This document shows positions 53,953-61,950 of a stretch of DNA of 64,000 nt, one piece after another. The notes beneath the pieces are model-generated. The model made no database searches. It was given only the letters and a program-made list of their open reading frames with translations, and had not been told where the DNA came from. Both the position numbers and the translations under genes were made by a program. Numbering within the stretch: the stretch's first letter is position 1; every line of letters starts with the position of its first letter. Source of the stretch: Candidatus Binatia bacterium (lineage in GTDB: Bacteria; Desulfobacterota; Binatia; UBA1149; CAITLU01); assembly GCA_036493895.1 (NCBI GenBank), contig DASXOZ010000033.1:80647-144646 (forward strand), read 5' to 3'.

Positions 53953-55998
53953 TCAGGTTCCCGTGAGCATGCGACTGCGGCTGCTCTGGGTCCGGCCCAG
54001 CGTGAATCGGAACGTCGCTCCCGCATCGGGCACCGCCTCGGCCCATACCGCGCCGCCGTGGAGCTCGACGATGCGTCGCACGATCGACAGCCCGACGCCG
54101 CTGCCCTCGTAGCCGTCGTCCGGATGAAGGCGGCGGAACACGTCGAACATTTCTTCGCACCGTTGCATCGAGAAACCGATGCCGTTGTCGTGCACGCTCC
54201 ACGTGTCCACGCCTGCATCGCTCTCGCACGCAACCTCGACGCGGGCCGGCCGCCGGTCGCGGCTGAACTTGACCGCATTGGCAATCAGGTTGACGAACAC
54301 CTGCCGCAGCAGCGTGGAGTCGGCCTGGCAGTGCGGCAGATTTCCGACGACCACCTCGACCGCGCCTTCGGGCGTGGTCGCCAGCAGCTCGTCGAGCACT
54401 TCGCGCACCAGCGCGCCGGTATTCACGCTCTGGACGTGCAGCGCGGCCTGACCCACCCGCGAGAGCTCGAGCAGGTCGTCGATCAGAGCCTCCATTCGCC
54501 GGGTCGCGTCCGTGATGCGGCGCAAGTATTCGCCCGCTTCGCCGGCCAGCGCCGCACGGTGCTCGGAAGCGAGCAGCCCTGTGAATCCGGCGATGCTGCG
54601 CAGCGGAGTGTGCAGGTCGTGGGATACGGAATGGATGAAGAACTCGAGGTCGCGGTTGGCGGTGGCGAGCTGGCTCGTGCGCTCGGCGACACGTGCCTCG
54701 AGCTTCTCGTTCAGGCTCTCGATCTCGCGCCGCGCCTGGGCAATCTCGGTTACGTCCTGCGTAGTGCCGATCAGTCGCGGCAATCCCTCGGCGACGCCGG
54801 CACGCTCGGCACGCGTGTGCACGATCCCTTCGCTGCCGTCGCGGCGCCGGCTCCTGTACTCGACCGAATACGGCACCCCGTCCTCGATCGCGCCGCGCAC
54901 CGCTTCAAGGACGCGGTCGCGGTCGTCGGGATGAATGAGTCCCGCGAAGATCCCCATCGACGGATGCACCTCTCCCGGTTCCAGACCGAAGATGCGGAAG
55001 CACTCGTCGGAGCAGCGCATGTCGCGTTCGTCGCCGGCCTTCCAACCGCGCAGGTCGAGCTCCCAGCTTCCGACGTGCGCGATGCGCTGCGAAGACTCCA
55101 GGTGCAGGCGGTTCTCGCGCAGCTCGATCTGGTCGCGACGGATTTCCGTCAAGTCGGTGAGAACGACGACGACGCCGCGTACCCGGCCATGCTCGTCGAC
55201 GTCCGGTGCATGGGCGCAGCGCACGTAGACGTTGCGGCCGCTCGGCTCCGGCAGCTCCAGCTCGAACTCGCGCGAGTGGCCGGCAAGCGCCCGCTCGAGC
55301 TCGGGAGCGACGGCGCCGGCGACGGCGTCGCCCCACACTTCCCTCAGCGTCGCTCCGTGGAGGCGCTCGGGTTCGAAGCCGAGCCGTGCGGCGTAGCGGC
55401 GGCTGACGAAGACGTGGCGATGGTCGTGATCGAGGTAGGCCACGCCGACCGGCGCGTTCTCGAGGATCAGCCTCAGCTGTTCGCGGCTGCTGTGCAGCTC
55501 GGCGGCGGCGTACTCGGCTTCGACTCGCAGGCGCTCACGCTGGGTGCTTTCGGCGGCCGCGCGTTCGCGTGCCAGGACCGCATCGGTCTCGTCGCGGAAG
55601 CTGGCGGCCACGTACGCTACCTCGCCATGGCCGTCGAGCAGCGGGAACAACGTCGCGACGATCGCGACGCGCCGCCCTTCGGCGATGTCGAGGCCGGCGA
55701 GCTCGCGCGGGTCGTACCATACGATCGGCAGCGTGACGGTCTGTCCCGCGAACACCTTCTCGATCTCGGGCAGCAGGCCGACGCCGTCGAGGATCGAATC
55801 GTTGCGCAAGTCGTAAGCCGCAGGAGGCTCGTGGCCGAACAGGTTGCGACAGGCGAAGTTGCCGAACAGGTGACGCCCGTCGCGCGCGTACACCGCCAGC
55901 GGCGCCGGTGCGTGTGCGATCAGGCCGACGAGCAGCGGTGCCTGGATGCCGAGCGCATCCAGACTGCGCGCAAGCTCGTCGGTATCCGGCGATTTCAA
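53953..55998 (-). CDS. Soluble multi-PAS sensor histidine kinase
   Basis: The TTG at 55998 is preceded by AGGGTGGA; the open frame extends further but has no clear start there. The 681-residue protein has no TM segment. Three PAS-type domains are visible: about 20-140 (APAPLAVYARDGRHLFGNFA), 175-300 (ENAPVGVAYLDHDHRHVFVS) and 315-430 (PAS fold/PAC with HPDDRDRVLEAVRGAI). A coiled linker precedes the HisKA box HSVSHDLHTPLRSIAGF with His460. The HATPase domain has NLIANAVKFSRD and GSGVGLSIVRRIV. The H-box resembles cyanobacterial/phytochrome-type kinases. No receiver domain is fused and no regulator gene is adjacent. It is read in the same direction as dgt upstream. Confidence 0.92.
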   Translation of the reverse strand: MKSPDTDELARSLDALGIQAPLLVGLIAHAPAPLAVYARDGRHLFGNFACRNLFGHEPPAAYDLRNDSILDGVGLLPEIEKVFAGQTVTLPIVWYDPRELAGLDIAEGRRVAIVATLFPLLDGHGEVAYVAASFRDETDAVLARERAAAESTQRERLRVEAEYAAAELHSSREQLRLILENAPVGVAYLDHDHRHVFVSRRYAARLGFEPERLHGATLREVWGDAVAGAVAPELERALAGHSREFELELPEPSGRNVYVRCAHAPDVDEHGRVRGVVVVLTDLTEIRRDQIELRENRLHLESSQRIAHVGSWELDLRGWKAGDERDMRCSDECFRIFGLEPGEVHPSMGIFAGLIHPDDRDRVLEAVRGAIEDGVPYSVEYRSRRRDGSEGIVHTRAERAGVAEGLPRLIGTTQDVTEIAQARREIESLNEKLEARVAERTSQLATANRDLEFFIHSVSHDLHTPLRSIAGFTGLLASEHRAALAGEAGEYLRRITDATRRMEALIDDLLELSRVGQAALHVQSVNTGALVREVLDELLATTPEGAVEVVVGNLPHCQADSTLLRQVFVNLIANAVKFSRDRRPARVEVACESDAGVDTWSVHDNGIGFSMQRCEEMFDVFRRLHPDDGYEGSGVGLSIVRRIVELHGGAVWAEAVPDAGATFRFTLGRTQSSRSRMLTGT

Positions 55999-56160
55999 TG
56001 ATCCACCCTGGCCCGGTCGTGTCCTTGGGACACTACCCCTCGCCCCCCGGTCCTTCTCACAGCGCGCGGCGTGAGACAACGGCGCAGCCGCTGGCCCGTG
56101 CTCGCGCCAGCCGGAAGACGCCTCCACCCGGAGCCGCGGGGATTCCCGGATCCGGAAATT

Positions 56161-57321
56161 TCAGACTTTTTCGGAAGGATCGTAGAGCTTGGCATACTCG
56201 TCGAGCGCGAAGCGGTCGGTCATCCCGGCAATGTAGTCGGCGATCACACGCTCGATCGACATCGCTTCGCCCGCGCGGTGCACGACGTGCGGCGGCATCT
56301 GGTGCGGGTCCTGGACGTAGGCCTCGAACAGGCCCCGCATCACGCGCGCCGCCTTGGCGGCCATGCGGCGCACTCTCTGGTGCTGGTAGAGCCGCTCGAA
56401 CAGGCGCGCCTTCAGTTCGCGCACGCGGCGGTCCATTTCGGGGCTGGGCCCGGCAATTGGCGGCATCGCTTCGCGCAGGTCCTCGATCGAACGGATCTGC
56501 AGCGCGCGGATCCGTTCTTCGATCGCTTCGATGAGGTCGTGCACGAGGCGGTCGATCAGCAGGCGCACGGCCTGGTGGCGAAGCACCGAAGCGCTGGCAT
56601 CGGGCCACGCGTTTCGAACGTCGCACCAGGCCTCGTCCCACAGCTCGATGCCTTCGAGATCCTCGAGCGTGATGAGGCCCGACTGGATGCCGTCGTCGAT
56701 GTCGTGGCCGTTGTAGGCAACCTCGTCGCAGAAATCGACGATCTGCGCCTCCAGCGGCGGCGCGCTCTTCGCGTCGAAGTCCGCAACCCGCGGCCGATCG
56801 AAACGGCCCGAATGCTTGACGATGCCTTCGCGAACTTCGTACGTGAGATTGAGACCGTCAAAGGTTGGATATCGCTGCTCGAGCACCTCGACGATTCGCA
56901 GGCTCTGGCTGTTGTGGTCGAAGCCGCCGTAGTCCTTCATGAGGTCGTCGAGCACGTGCTCGCCGGCGTGCCCGAACGGCGTGTGGCCGAGGTCGTGCGC
57001 GAGCGCGACCGCTTCGGCAAGGTCGCGGTTGAGCCCGAGCATCGCCGCCACCGTGCGCGTGATCTGCGCGCATTCCATCGTGTGGGTCAGCCGCGTTCGG
57101 TAGTAGTCGCCTTCGTGGTTGACGAAGACCTGGGTCTTGTACTCGAGGCGGCGGAACGCGCTCGAGTGGATGATGCGGTCCCGGTCGCGCTGGAACGCGG
57201 CGCGGAACGCGTGCTCGGGCTCCGGGAACGCCCTGCCCCGGCTGTCCTTCGAGTGCATCGCCCACGGCGCGAGCGACACCCTCTCCTGTTCCTCGAAGAA
57301 CGCTCGATCGCGCGTCGTCAT
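56161..57321 (-). CDS. dNTP triphosphohydrolase (Dgt-like)
   Basis: HD-domain enzyme that hydrolyses dNTPs to deoxynucleoside and triphosphate. The ATG at 57321 gives 386 residues, the short Dgt-like form (E. coli Dgt has 505). Metal-binding residues are in RLTHTMECAQITRT and the HD pair His109-Asp110 in ALAHDLGHTPFGHAGE. HSSAFRRLEYKTQVFVNHEGD, the substrate block before it, is intact, and a later Asp in FCDEVAYNGHDIDDGI supplies the fourth ligand. A TTG extension upstream is a shadow of the next gene. The lipoprotein gene 57342-58790 ends 20 nt before its start, and the PAS kinase follows 162 nt downstream. Confidence 0.93.
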   Translation of the reverse strand: MTTRDRAFFEEQERVSLAPWAMHSKDSRGRAFPEPEHAFRAAFQRDRDRIIHSSAFRRLEYKTQVFVNHEGDYYRTRLTHTMECAQITRTVAAMLGLNRDLAEAVALAHDLGHTPFGHAGEHVLDDLMKDYGGFDHNSQSLRIVEVLEQRYPTFDGLNLTYEVREGIVKHSGRFDRPRVADFDAKSAPPLEAQIVDFCDEVAYNGHDIDDGIQSGLITLEDLEGIELWDEAWCDVRNAWPDASASVLRHQAVRLLIDRLVHDLIEAIEERIRALQIRSIEDLREAMPPIAGPSPEMDRRVRELKARLFERLYQHQRVRRMAAKAARVMRGLFEAYVQDPHQMPPHVVHRAGEAMSIERVIADYIAGMTDRFALDEYAKLYDPSEKV

Positions 57322-57341
57322 CGCCCGCTCCCGGGCTCCGG

Positions 57342-58790
57342 CTACTTGAGCGTCGTCGTGGTCGTGGTCGAAGTGCTCGTCGTCGTCGTCGCCGTCGTGG
57401 CCGGTGCGAAGAAGATGTCCTTGAACTGCGAGTCGATCGTGTCGGTGGCGCCGAACGTATCGCAGCCGCTGCCGTCGCTGTCGCAGGAGATCACGCGCTG
57501 GCCGACCGGGTCGGCCACGAGGACGTCGTTGCCGGTCTGGTCCTTGGACGGATTGACGGCGATCGCGCTCGGGCTGCCGGCGGCCAGCATGCCGTCGAGC
57601 TGGGAGCTGAACGCGTGGCAGCTTGCACCGTCGGCGTCGCACTCGACCACCTTGCCGCTCTCATCGGCAATCAGCAGGGAGTCGCCGAGGAAATCGAGGT
57701 CCACCGGCTCGGTCGTGGCGCCGGCAGTGCCGCCCAGAACGCCCTTCGGAGTGCCGTCGCTGCCGTCGAAGTCGAGCACGCCGGGATCGCCGTTGATGAC
57801 GAGCAGGTCGCCGGTGGTCGGCGAGAACCGCAGCGCCTTCGGATGCGCCCCGACGTTGCCGAAAGTCGTGATCAGAAGGCCGCTCTGGTCATCGAAGACG
57901 GTGACCCTTCCGGTGTCCTCAGCCACGTAGAGGTTGTGTGTCTCGGGGTTGAACGTGATCGCGGCGGGATCGTCGACGAACTGGTCGGTCTCGCCGAAGG
58001 ACCCGAGGATGTCGCCGGTCACGAGGTCGAACTCGCGGATGACGCGCAGGCTCGAATCGACCAGCAGCAGGTTTCCGTCGGCCGGGTTGGACGCACCCTG
58101 GAACGCGTTGGGCGTATACTGGGCCGCATCGGGGACGTCGCCGACCAGGGCGCCGTCGGTGCCGCCGAACTGGAACAGCGAGCCGACGACATACAGCGAC
58201 GGGAACGTGTTGAGCGTGACCGTCTTGGTGCCGTTGGACTTGGATCCGATGGCGGTCAGGCGAACGCCGTAAGGACCGGCAACGTTCGCCAGCAAGGTAG
58301 CCGTTGCCGAGGTTCCACCCTTCCCGAGCTCGCAGATGCCGGTCGTGCAGTCGGGCGAAGTGGTTCCGGAATTGAACGCGCAGGTTCCGAAATTGATGCA
58401 GTCCGAATCGGCGTGGCAGAAGCGGGTCGTGTCGTTGCTGCAGTGGTCGTCGCTGTTGGACGAGCAGATCTCGGCGGGGTTCTCCTTGCAGTGGTCATCG
58501 AACTTGGTGTCGAGGCCGCCGCTGATCAGCAGCCACAGGAACGTCATTTTCGAGGAGTCGCCGTTGGGATCGGTGGACTTACTGCCGTCCAGGTTCCAGC
58601 GCTGCCCGACGTCGACCATCGGCGGGGTCACTTCAATGACCACGTGAGGCAACGGCGGATTCTTCTGGTTTCCGCCTCCTCCGCAGTGGCTGGCGAGCAG
58701 CATCGCCCCGACGGCTACCAGTGTGAGGCCGCGGCTCGCCGCCCCGAGAAGGGTCAGGGAAATAGGACGACGCAGAGAGAAAATTCGCAC
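57342..58790 (-). CDS. Lipoprotein with PKD-like and beta-propeller regions and Thr-rich tail
   Basis: The GTG at 58790 follows AAGGGG and gives 482 residues. The N-terminus has a lipoprotein signal ending LLASHCGGGG. A PKD-like segment (IEVTPPMVDVGQRWNLDGSK...DPNGDSSKMTFLW) is followed by a cysteine cluster of about 50 residues (C-H-A-D-S-D-C type), then NHL-like propeller repeats from about residue 200 (LLLVDSSLRVIREFDLVTGD; LYVAEDTGRVTVFDDQSG). The last 20 residues are almost pure Thr/Ser (TSTSTTTTTTLK). Function unknown; a surface-exposed binding scaffold is inferred. It sits 20 nt upstream of the dNTPase gene, an odd pairing. Confidence 0.82.
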   Translation of the reverse strand: MRIFSLRRPISLTLLGAASRGLTLVAVGAMLLASHCGGGGNQKNPPLPHVVIEVTPPMVDVGQRWNLDGSKSTDPNGDSSKMTFLWLLISGGLDTKFDDHCKENPAEICSSNSDDHCSNDTTRFCHADSDCINFGTCAFNSGTTSPDCTTGICELGKGGTSATATLLANVAGPYGVRLTAIGSKSNGTKTVTLNTFPSLYVVGSLFQFGGTDGALVGDVPDAAQYTPNAFQGASNPADGNLLLVDSSLRVIREFDLVTGDILGSFGETDQFVDDPAAITFNPETHNLYVAEDTGRVTVFDDQSGLLITTFGNVGAHPKALRFSPTTGDLLVINGDPGVLDFDGSDGTPKGVLGGTAGATTEPVDLDFLGDSLLIADESGKVVECDADGASCHAFSSQLDGMLAAGSPSAIAVNPSKDQTGNDVLVADPVGQRVISCDSDGSGCDTFGATDTIDSQFKDIFFAPATTATTTTSTSTTTTTTLK

Positions 58791-59104
58791 CGGGTGGGGC
58801 CCCTTTGGGTCGGACGCTGTGGTGATTCGGAAACCACCTGCACCTTAGCGGCGCAACTTGCCGGATTCAAAGCCGTCGGCGCCGCCCCGGCGCCCTGTGC
58901 AGAAGCGGGCGCCTGAGGTCCGTGCCGCCGCGTCGCACAGCGCCGCACGCCCAGCCTGTCCCGCCTGCGGCCAGGCCGAAAGCGGGCGCCGGGGCAGGCG
59001 CGTGGGCCATCGAATACGGGGACCAGCGCCTGCATCCAATCGCCAAGCCTCGCGCTGGTGCGGGGCGCTTCAGCTCGAGCTACCCGAGCACGAGGGAGAA
59101 CTTT
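58791..59104. promoter_or_regulatory. Divergent intergenic region between two exported-protein genes
   Basis: This 314-nt region separates the lipoprotein gene (minus) and the His-rich exported gene (plus). On the minus strand GGTGGTT-TCCG-AATCACC (58821-58838) makes a 7-bp stem with a UNCG-type tetraloop, 30 nt before the lipoprotein start. G+C-rich inverted repeats around 58880-58912 could form larger structure. No gene is seen. Confidence 0.4.
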
Positions 59105-59917
59105 ATGAAATCGAGACAATCACTTGTGACCAAGCTGCTGCTGGCTTCGGCCCTGGTGGCTCTGCCTGCGCTGCACGCGGACCTCGCTCGCGCCGCGCAC
59201 GTGAGCATCGGCATAGGAATCCCGGCTCCGCCGGTACTGACGTTCTCGGCAGCGCCCGAGTTCGTCGCGCTGCCGGGAACCGGCGTCTACGTGGTCCCGG
59301 ACTACGACCAGGACGTGTACTTCGTCGATGGCTGGTACTGGCGGCCGTGGGAGGGGCACTGGTACCGCTCGCACTATTATGATCGCGACTGGATCTCCTA
59401 CGGCGGCGGTACCCCGTACTTCTACCGCAACATTCCCCATGACTGGCGCACCGAGTACAGCTCGCACACCTGGCACGGACGCCCGTGGAACTACGAGCGC
59501 GTGGCGCACGACCAGGTCGAGCACAACTGGAGCGCTTGGAAGCGCGAGGGGCGCTGGAACGAGAATCGAACGGTGAGCAGGCCCGAAGGCGAACAGCGAA
59601 ACATCGAGCACAACCGCAGCGTGGAGACGCAGCGTGGCGGAACGCAGGTTCGCGGTGAGAATCGCGGCAGCGCCACGCAGTACCACGCACAGTCGCGTGG
59701 AGAACACGTGCAGGGAGCGCGCGGCGCGACCGAGATGAACCGCACGCAGGGTATGCGCTCCGAGACCATGCACCAGCAGCATGGGCAGCCGGCGGCGCAT
59801 GAGCAGCACGCCCAGCCGATGCACGCGACGGGACATGCCGGTGGCGGCGGACATCCCACCGGCGGCGCTGCGCACGGTGCGCAGGGGCACGGCGGCGAGA
59901 AACAGAACGCCCACTGA
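59105..59917 (+). CDS. Exported aromatic/His-rich protein
   Basis: GAGGGAG 8 nt upstream supports the ATG at 59105; the product is 270 residues. A signal peptide (about 1-29) ends near ARAAHVS. Residues 60-130 are rich in Tyr and Trp (VYFVDGWYWRPWEGHWYRS; ISYGGGTPYFYRN), a pattern I know from YXWXXW-like exported proteins of deltaproteobacteria. The second half is low-complexity and polar: Glu/Arg/Gln/Asn, then a C-terminal stretch with about 13 His among Gly, Gln and Ala, suggesting metal binding or unstructured adhesion. Function is unknown. A textbook terminator follows 26 nt later. Confidence 0.82.
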   Translation: MKSRQSLVTKLLLASALVALPALHADLARAAHVSIGIGIPAPPVLTFSAAPEFVALPGTGVYVVPDYDQDVYFVDGWYWRPWEGHWYRSHYYDRDWISYGGGTPYFYRNIPHDWRTEYSSHTWHGRPWNYERVAHDQVEHNWSAWKREGRWNENRTVSRPEGEQRNIEHNRSVETQRGGTQVRGENRGSATQYHAQSRGEHVQGARGATEMNRTQGMRSETMHQQHGQPAAHEQHAQPMHATGHAGGGGHPTGGAAHGAQGHGGEKQNAH

Positions 59918-59943
59918 GCCCGACCGGCCATTTGTTGGGATAC

Positions 59944-59981
59944 GCCGGGTCGCCGAGGAATCGGCGGCCCGGCGCTTTTTT
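59944..59981 (+). terminator. Rho-independent terminator
   Basis: GCCGGG-t-CGCCG pairs with CGGCG-g-CCCGGC around an AGGAAT loop (59944-59973), then GC and six T (59976-59981). It lies 26 nt after the stop of the His-rich exported gene and is the clearest intrinsic terminator in the window. Confidence 0.9.
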
Positions 59982-59986
59982 GTGAC

Positions 59987-60097
59987 CTATTCGATGGTGA
60001 GAACGAGCTGGCGCGTCAGGCCGGCAGTTGTCGCATTGAACAGGAATTCGCTACCTGGACGAACGCGGGATCGGAGCTGAGAGAAGGCGAACCGGCC
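59987..60097 (-). pseudogene. Possible C-terminal gene remnant
   Basis: Reading the minus strand from 60097 to a TAG at 59989-59987 gives about 36 residues ending SEFLFNATTAGLTRQLVLTIE, which looks like a natural exported-protein C-terminus. There is no start codon or upstream coding continuity: the same frame runs into an 11-bp hairpin (60098-60130) and then an unrelated gene in another frame. It may be a decayed tail of a rearranged gene; chance cannot be excluded. Confidence 0.25.
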
Positions 60098-60130
60098 CCG
60101 CGCGGGCCGCACTCCGGCTGGCCCGCGCGG
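60098..60130. terminator. Perfect 11-bp hairpin downstream of the Cx3C-protein gene
   Basis: CCGCGCGGGCC (60098-60108) pairs with GGCCCGCGCGG (60120-60130) around an 11-nt loop, 20 nt beyond the stop of the minus-strand gene 60151-60891. There is no T-tract on either side. Confidence 0.5.
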
Positions 60131-60150
60131 TAGAGTACGTGATCGGCGCT

Positions 60151-60891
60151 TTACTTTACCTTGCCGCTGCAGGTGCAGTTGCCGGAAGGCTCGGGGAAAC
60201 AAGTCTGATTCGGATTCGAGCAGAAGCCGTGGCACTGCGGCGCCGTTCCGCTCGAACAGGGCTCGCCGCTGCCCGGCATGGTCGTAGTCGTCGCTGCCTC
60301 CTGCGTCGTCGTCGTATCGCCCTGGGCCGGAGTCGTCGTCGTCGTGACCTCTTCCGTCGTGGTGGTGGTCCCCTGACCGCAACCCGTCAGGCAATTCGTA
60401 AAGGTCAGCGCACAAGATGCGCCGCCGGTTTGCGCGGCACTCGCGCATGCCGTCAGGCACGGTAGCCGGTTGGTGCCGGTACACGCGTTGAGGCAGGTGC
60501 GGGCAGCGGAGGCTACCTGCTGGGAACAGATCGCGAGCCCATCGCCGCACCCGGACGGGCAGTCGCCCTCGCCCTGGGCTTCGCACTGCGACTCGCAGGT
60601 CTGCAGGGTCACGTTGCACTGGCGGCGGTCAGAGCCGAACGTGGCATTGCACTGATGCATGCAGGTCCCGACCTGGGGACCGGCCTGGTTGTGGTGGCAA
60701 TCGCGCCGGCACGATTGCCCAGCGCTTCGCGCTACGGATCCGCAGGCTTCCGCCTGCGTCTCGCATCCGAGGTCACAACTACTCTGGGTGGTGGTGGTTG
60801 TCGCAATCTGGGCGCGTGCGGGCGTCTGCAAGGAAAAGACCGACACGGCGGCAAGACTGGCGACGAATGCAGCAAGGGACGTTGGCTTCAT
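60151..60891 (-). CDS. Exported Cx3C-repeat protein with Thr-rich linkers
   Basis: AGGAGAG 7 nt upstream supports the ATG at 60891; the product is 246 residues. A signal peptide (about 1-27) ends PARAQ. A short Thr run is followed by a helical cysteine domain with spaced C-x3-C pairs (CDLGC, CRRDC, CMHQC, CESQC, CPSGC, CLNAC, CLTAC, CLTGC), reminiscent of helical-hairpin disulfide proteins. Three Thr-rich linkers (TTTTTEEVTTTTTPA..., DTTTTQEAATTTT) then lead to a terminal Cys-rich segment. The long upstream open frame lacks support. Function unknown; metal or substrate binding at the surface is possible. Confidence 0.82.
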   Translation of the reverse strand: MKPTSLAAFVASLAAVSVFSLQTPARAQIATTTTTQSSCDLGCETQAEACGSVARSAGQSCRRDCHHNQAGPQVGTCMHQCNATFGSDRRQCNVTLQTCESQCEAQGEGDCPSGCGDGLAICSQQVASAARTCLNACTGTNRLPCLTACASAAQTGGASCALTFTNCLTGCGQGTTTTTEEVTTTTTPAQGDTTTTQEAATTTTMPGSGEPCSSGTAPQCHGFCSNPNQTCFPEPSGNCTCSGKVK

Positions 60892-61233
60892 GTTGCTCTC
60901 TCCTGGGCGCCGGAGTTGGCGCCGGCACCGGGACGTGAAGACGCGCGCACTTGTCGCGCCTTCGATCCGTTCGAGTTCAGGGGGAAATTCTGGACGCCGA
61001 GGGGCGTACCAGCCATGAGGAAACCCTCGGCCGGGTTGACGCGGGTAGAGATTTTTCTCACACGCGTCGCGACGTCGCCGCAACGACGTTGAGCGCAGTT
61101 GTGTGGGAGGGATGCCCTCGCGGGAGGGATCAGGGCGTGCGATCGAGGCGCACCCATGCCTCGGCCAATGCGACTGTGCCCACCTCGCCCACTTCGCGAG
61201 GGACCGGCCGCATTGGCCAAGACGGGTGTTTTC
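60892..61233. other. Intergenic gap with large nested hairpin
   Basis: No gene is seen in 342 nt. GGCCAATGCG (61163-61172) and CGCATTGGCC (61209-61218) are a perfect 10-bp inverted repeat enclosing a second hairpin CCTCGC (61183-61188)/GCGAGG (61196-61201). It lies 15 nt downstream of the stop of the minus-strand gene at 61234 and may protect or terminate its transcript. No T-tract follows. Confidence 0.5.
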
Positions 61234-61701
61234 CTACTTCACAGCCACCGCCTGGATGTTGATCAGCGCCCGCTGCGCAGTACCGTTCATCGACGACATG
61301 TGCAGATCGACGGTCGACCCCGCGGCAATCGCCGTTCCCCCCTGGGCCTCCGATGGGACCTCCCAGGTGCGAGTGAACGTCTCGAACCCGCCATTGTCGC
61401 CGCACTCGTTATAATTCGCGCCGCCTTGTGCAGTGACGCCGCCGACGACGACGGACGAGGACATGCGGTCCGCCGCGCAGGATTCCTGCGAGGTGGTCGT
61501 GATCAGCAGCGTGTTCTTTTTACTGGAATACTTGTCCGGCAGCGGCATGCTCGCCATGACGGAGTCTATGACGGAGACCGTGATGCCCAAGCCCGGAGAG
61601 TCGGTGTAGGTGGAAGAGGTCTTGCTCGTCGTCGTGGTGGCAGCAAGCCCCAATGACGGGACGATCAACAAGAGCGTGGCGGCGATTACGGTTTTCGTCG
61701 T
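61234..61701 (-). CDS. Exported hypothetical protein, apparent ACG start
   Basis: The mature sequence after AATTTTSKTSSTYTDS is a small beta-rich protein with two cysteines (QESCAADR; NECGDNG) ending ALINIQAVAVK. The only ATG/GTG/TTG in a sensible place is a TTG at 61671, which would leave no n-region. Two ACG codons (61701-61699, 61698-61696) follow a strong GGAGG (61714-61710) with 8 and 11 nt spacing. Reading the second as initiator gives M-K-T-V-I-A-A-T-L-L-L-I-V-P-S-L-G-L-A-A, a perfect signal peptide. An in-frame TAA lies four codons before it. So this is either ACG initiation, a start-codon mutation or a sequence error. Function unknown. Confidence 0.65.
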   Translation of the reverse strand, partial: TTKTVIAATLLLIVPSLGLAATTTTSKTSSTYTDSPGLGITVSVIDSVMASMPLPDKYSSKKNTLLITTTSQESCAADRMSSSVVVGGVTAQGGANYNECGDNGGFETFTRTWEVPSEAQGGTAIAAGSTVDLHMSSMNGTAQRALINIQAVAVK

Positions 61702-61871
61702 TCGTTATTCCTCCCGGAAACTTTTGCTGTGGAACACAGGGCGGGCGAGGCCGCTGCTTCTGGCGGTTGTACCCGGCCGACGCAAGGCGCCGCATGTGGC
61801 GGGGACTGCGCTCGGGCTTCCGTCAGTGACGGCCAAGTGAGAGAGTCCGCGACATTTTGAACCTGCCGGTC

Positions 61872-61950
61872 GCCTGAAATGCATGGGGCGCTTCGGTGGC
61901 AGCGGCACGCTGGGTGTCTGGTCTGCCAACCACCATGCAACGGGCAGTTT
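61872..61950 (+). promoter_or_regulatory. Conserved structured leader, copy A
   Basis: This leader starts gcctgaaatgcatgggg and is closely similar to the one at 63408-63484. GCATGG (61881-61886) pairs with CCATGC (61933-61938), and GGCAG (61898-61902) pairs with CTGCC (61923-61927). The 3' arm of the outer stem ends exactly 12 nt before the ATG at 61951. A regulatory RNA structure or protein site is inferred. Confidence 0.5.

Noticed and set aside
54058..58916. Plus-strand open frames of 430-650 codons opposite the PAS kinase, dNTPase and lipoprotein
   Set aside because: Antisense shadows without domains; the minus-strand genes have intact catalytic motifs.
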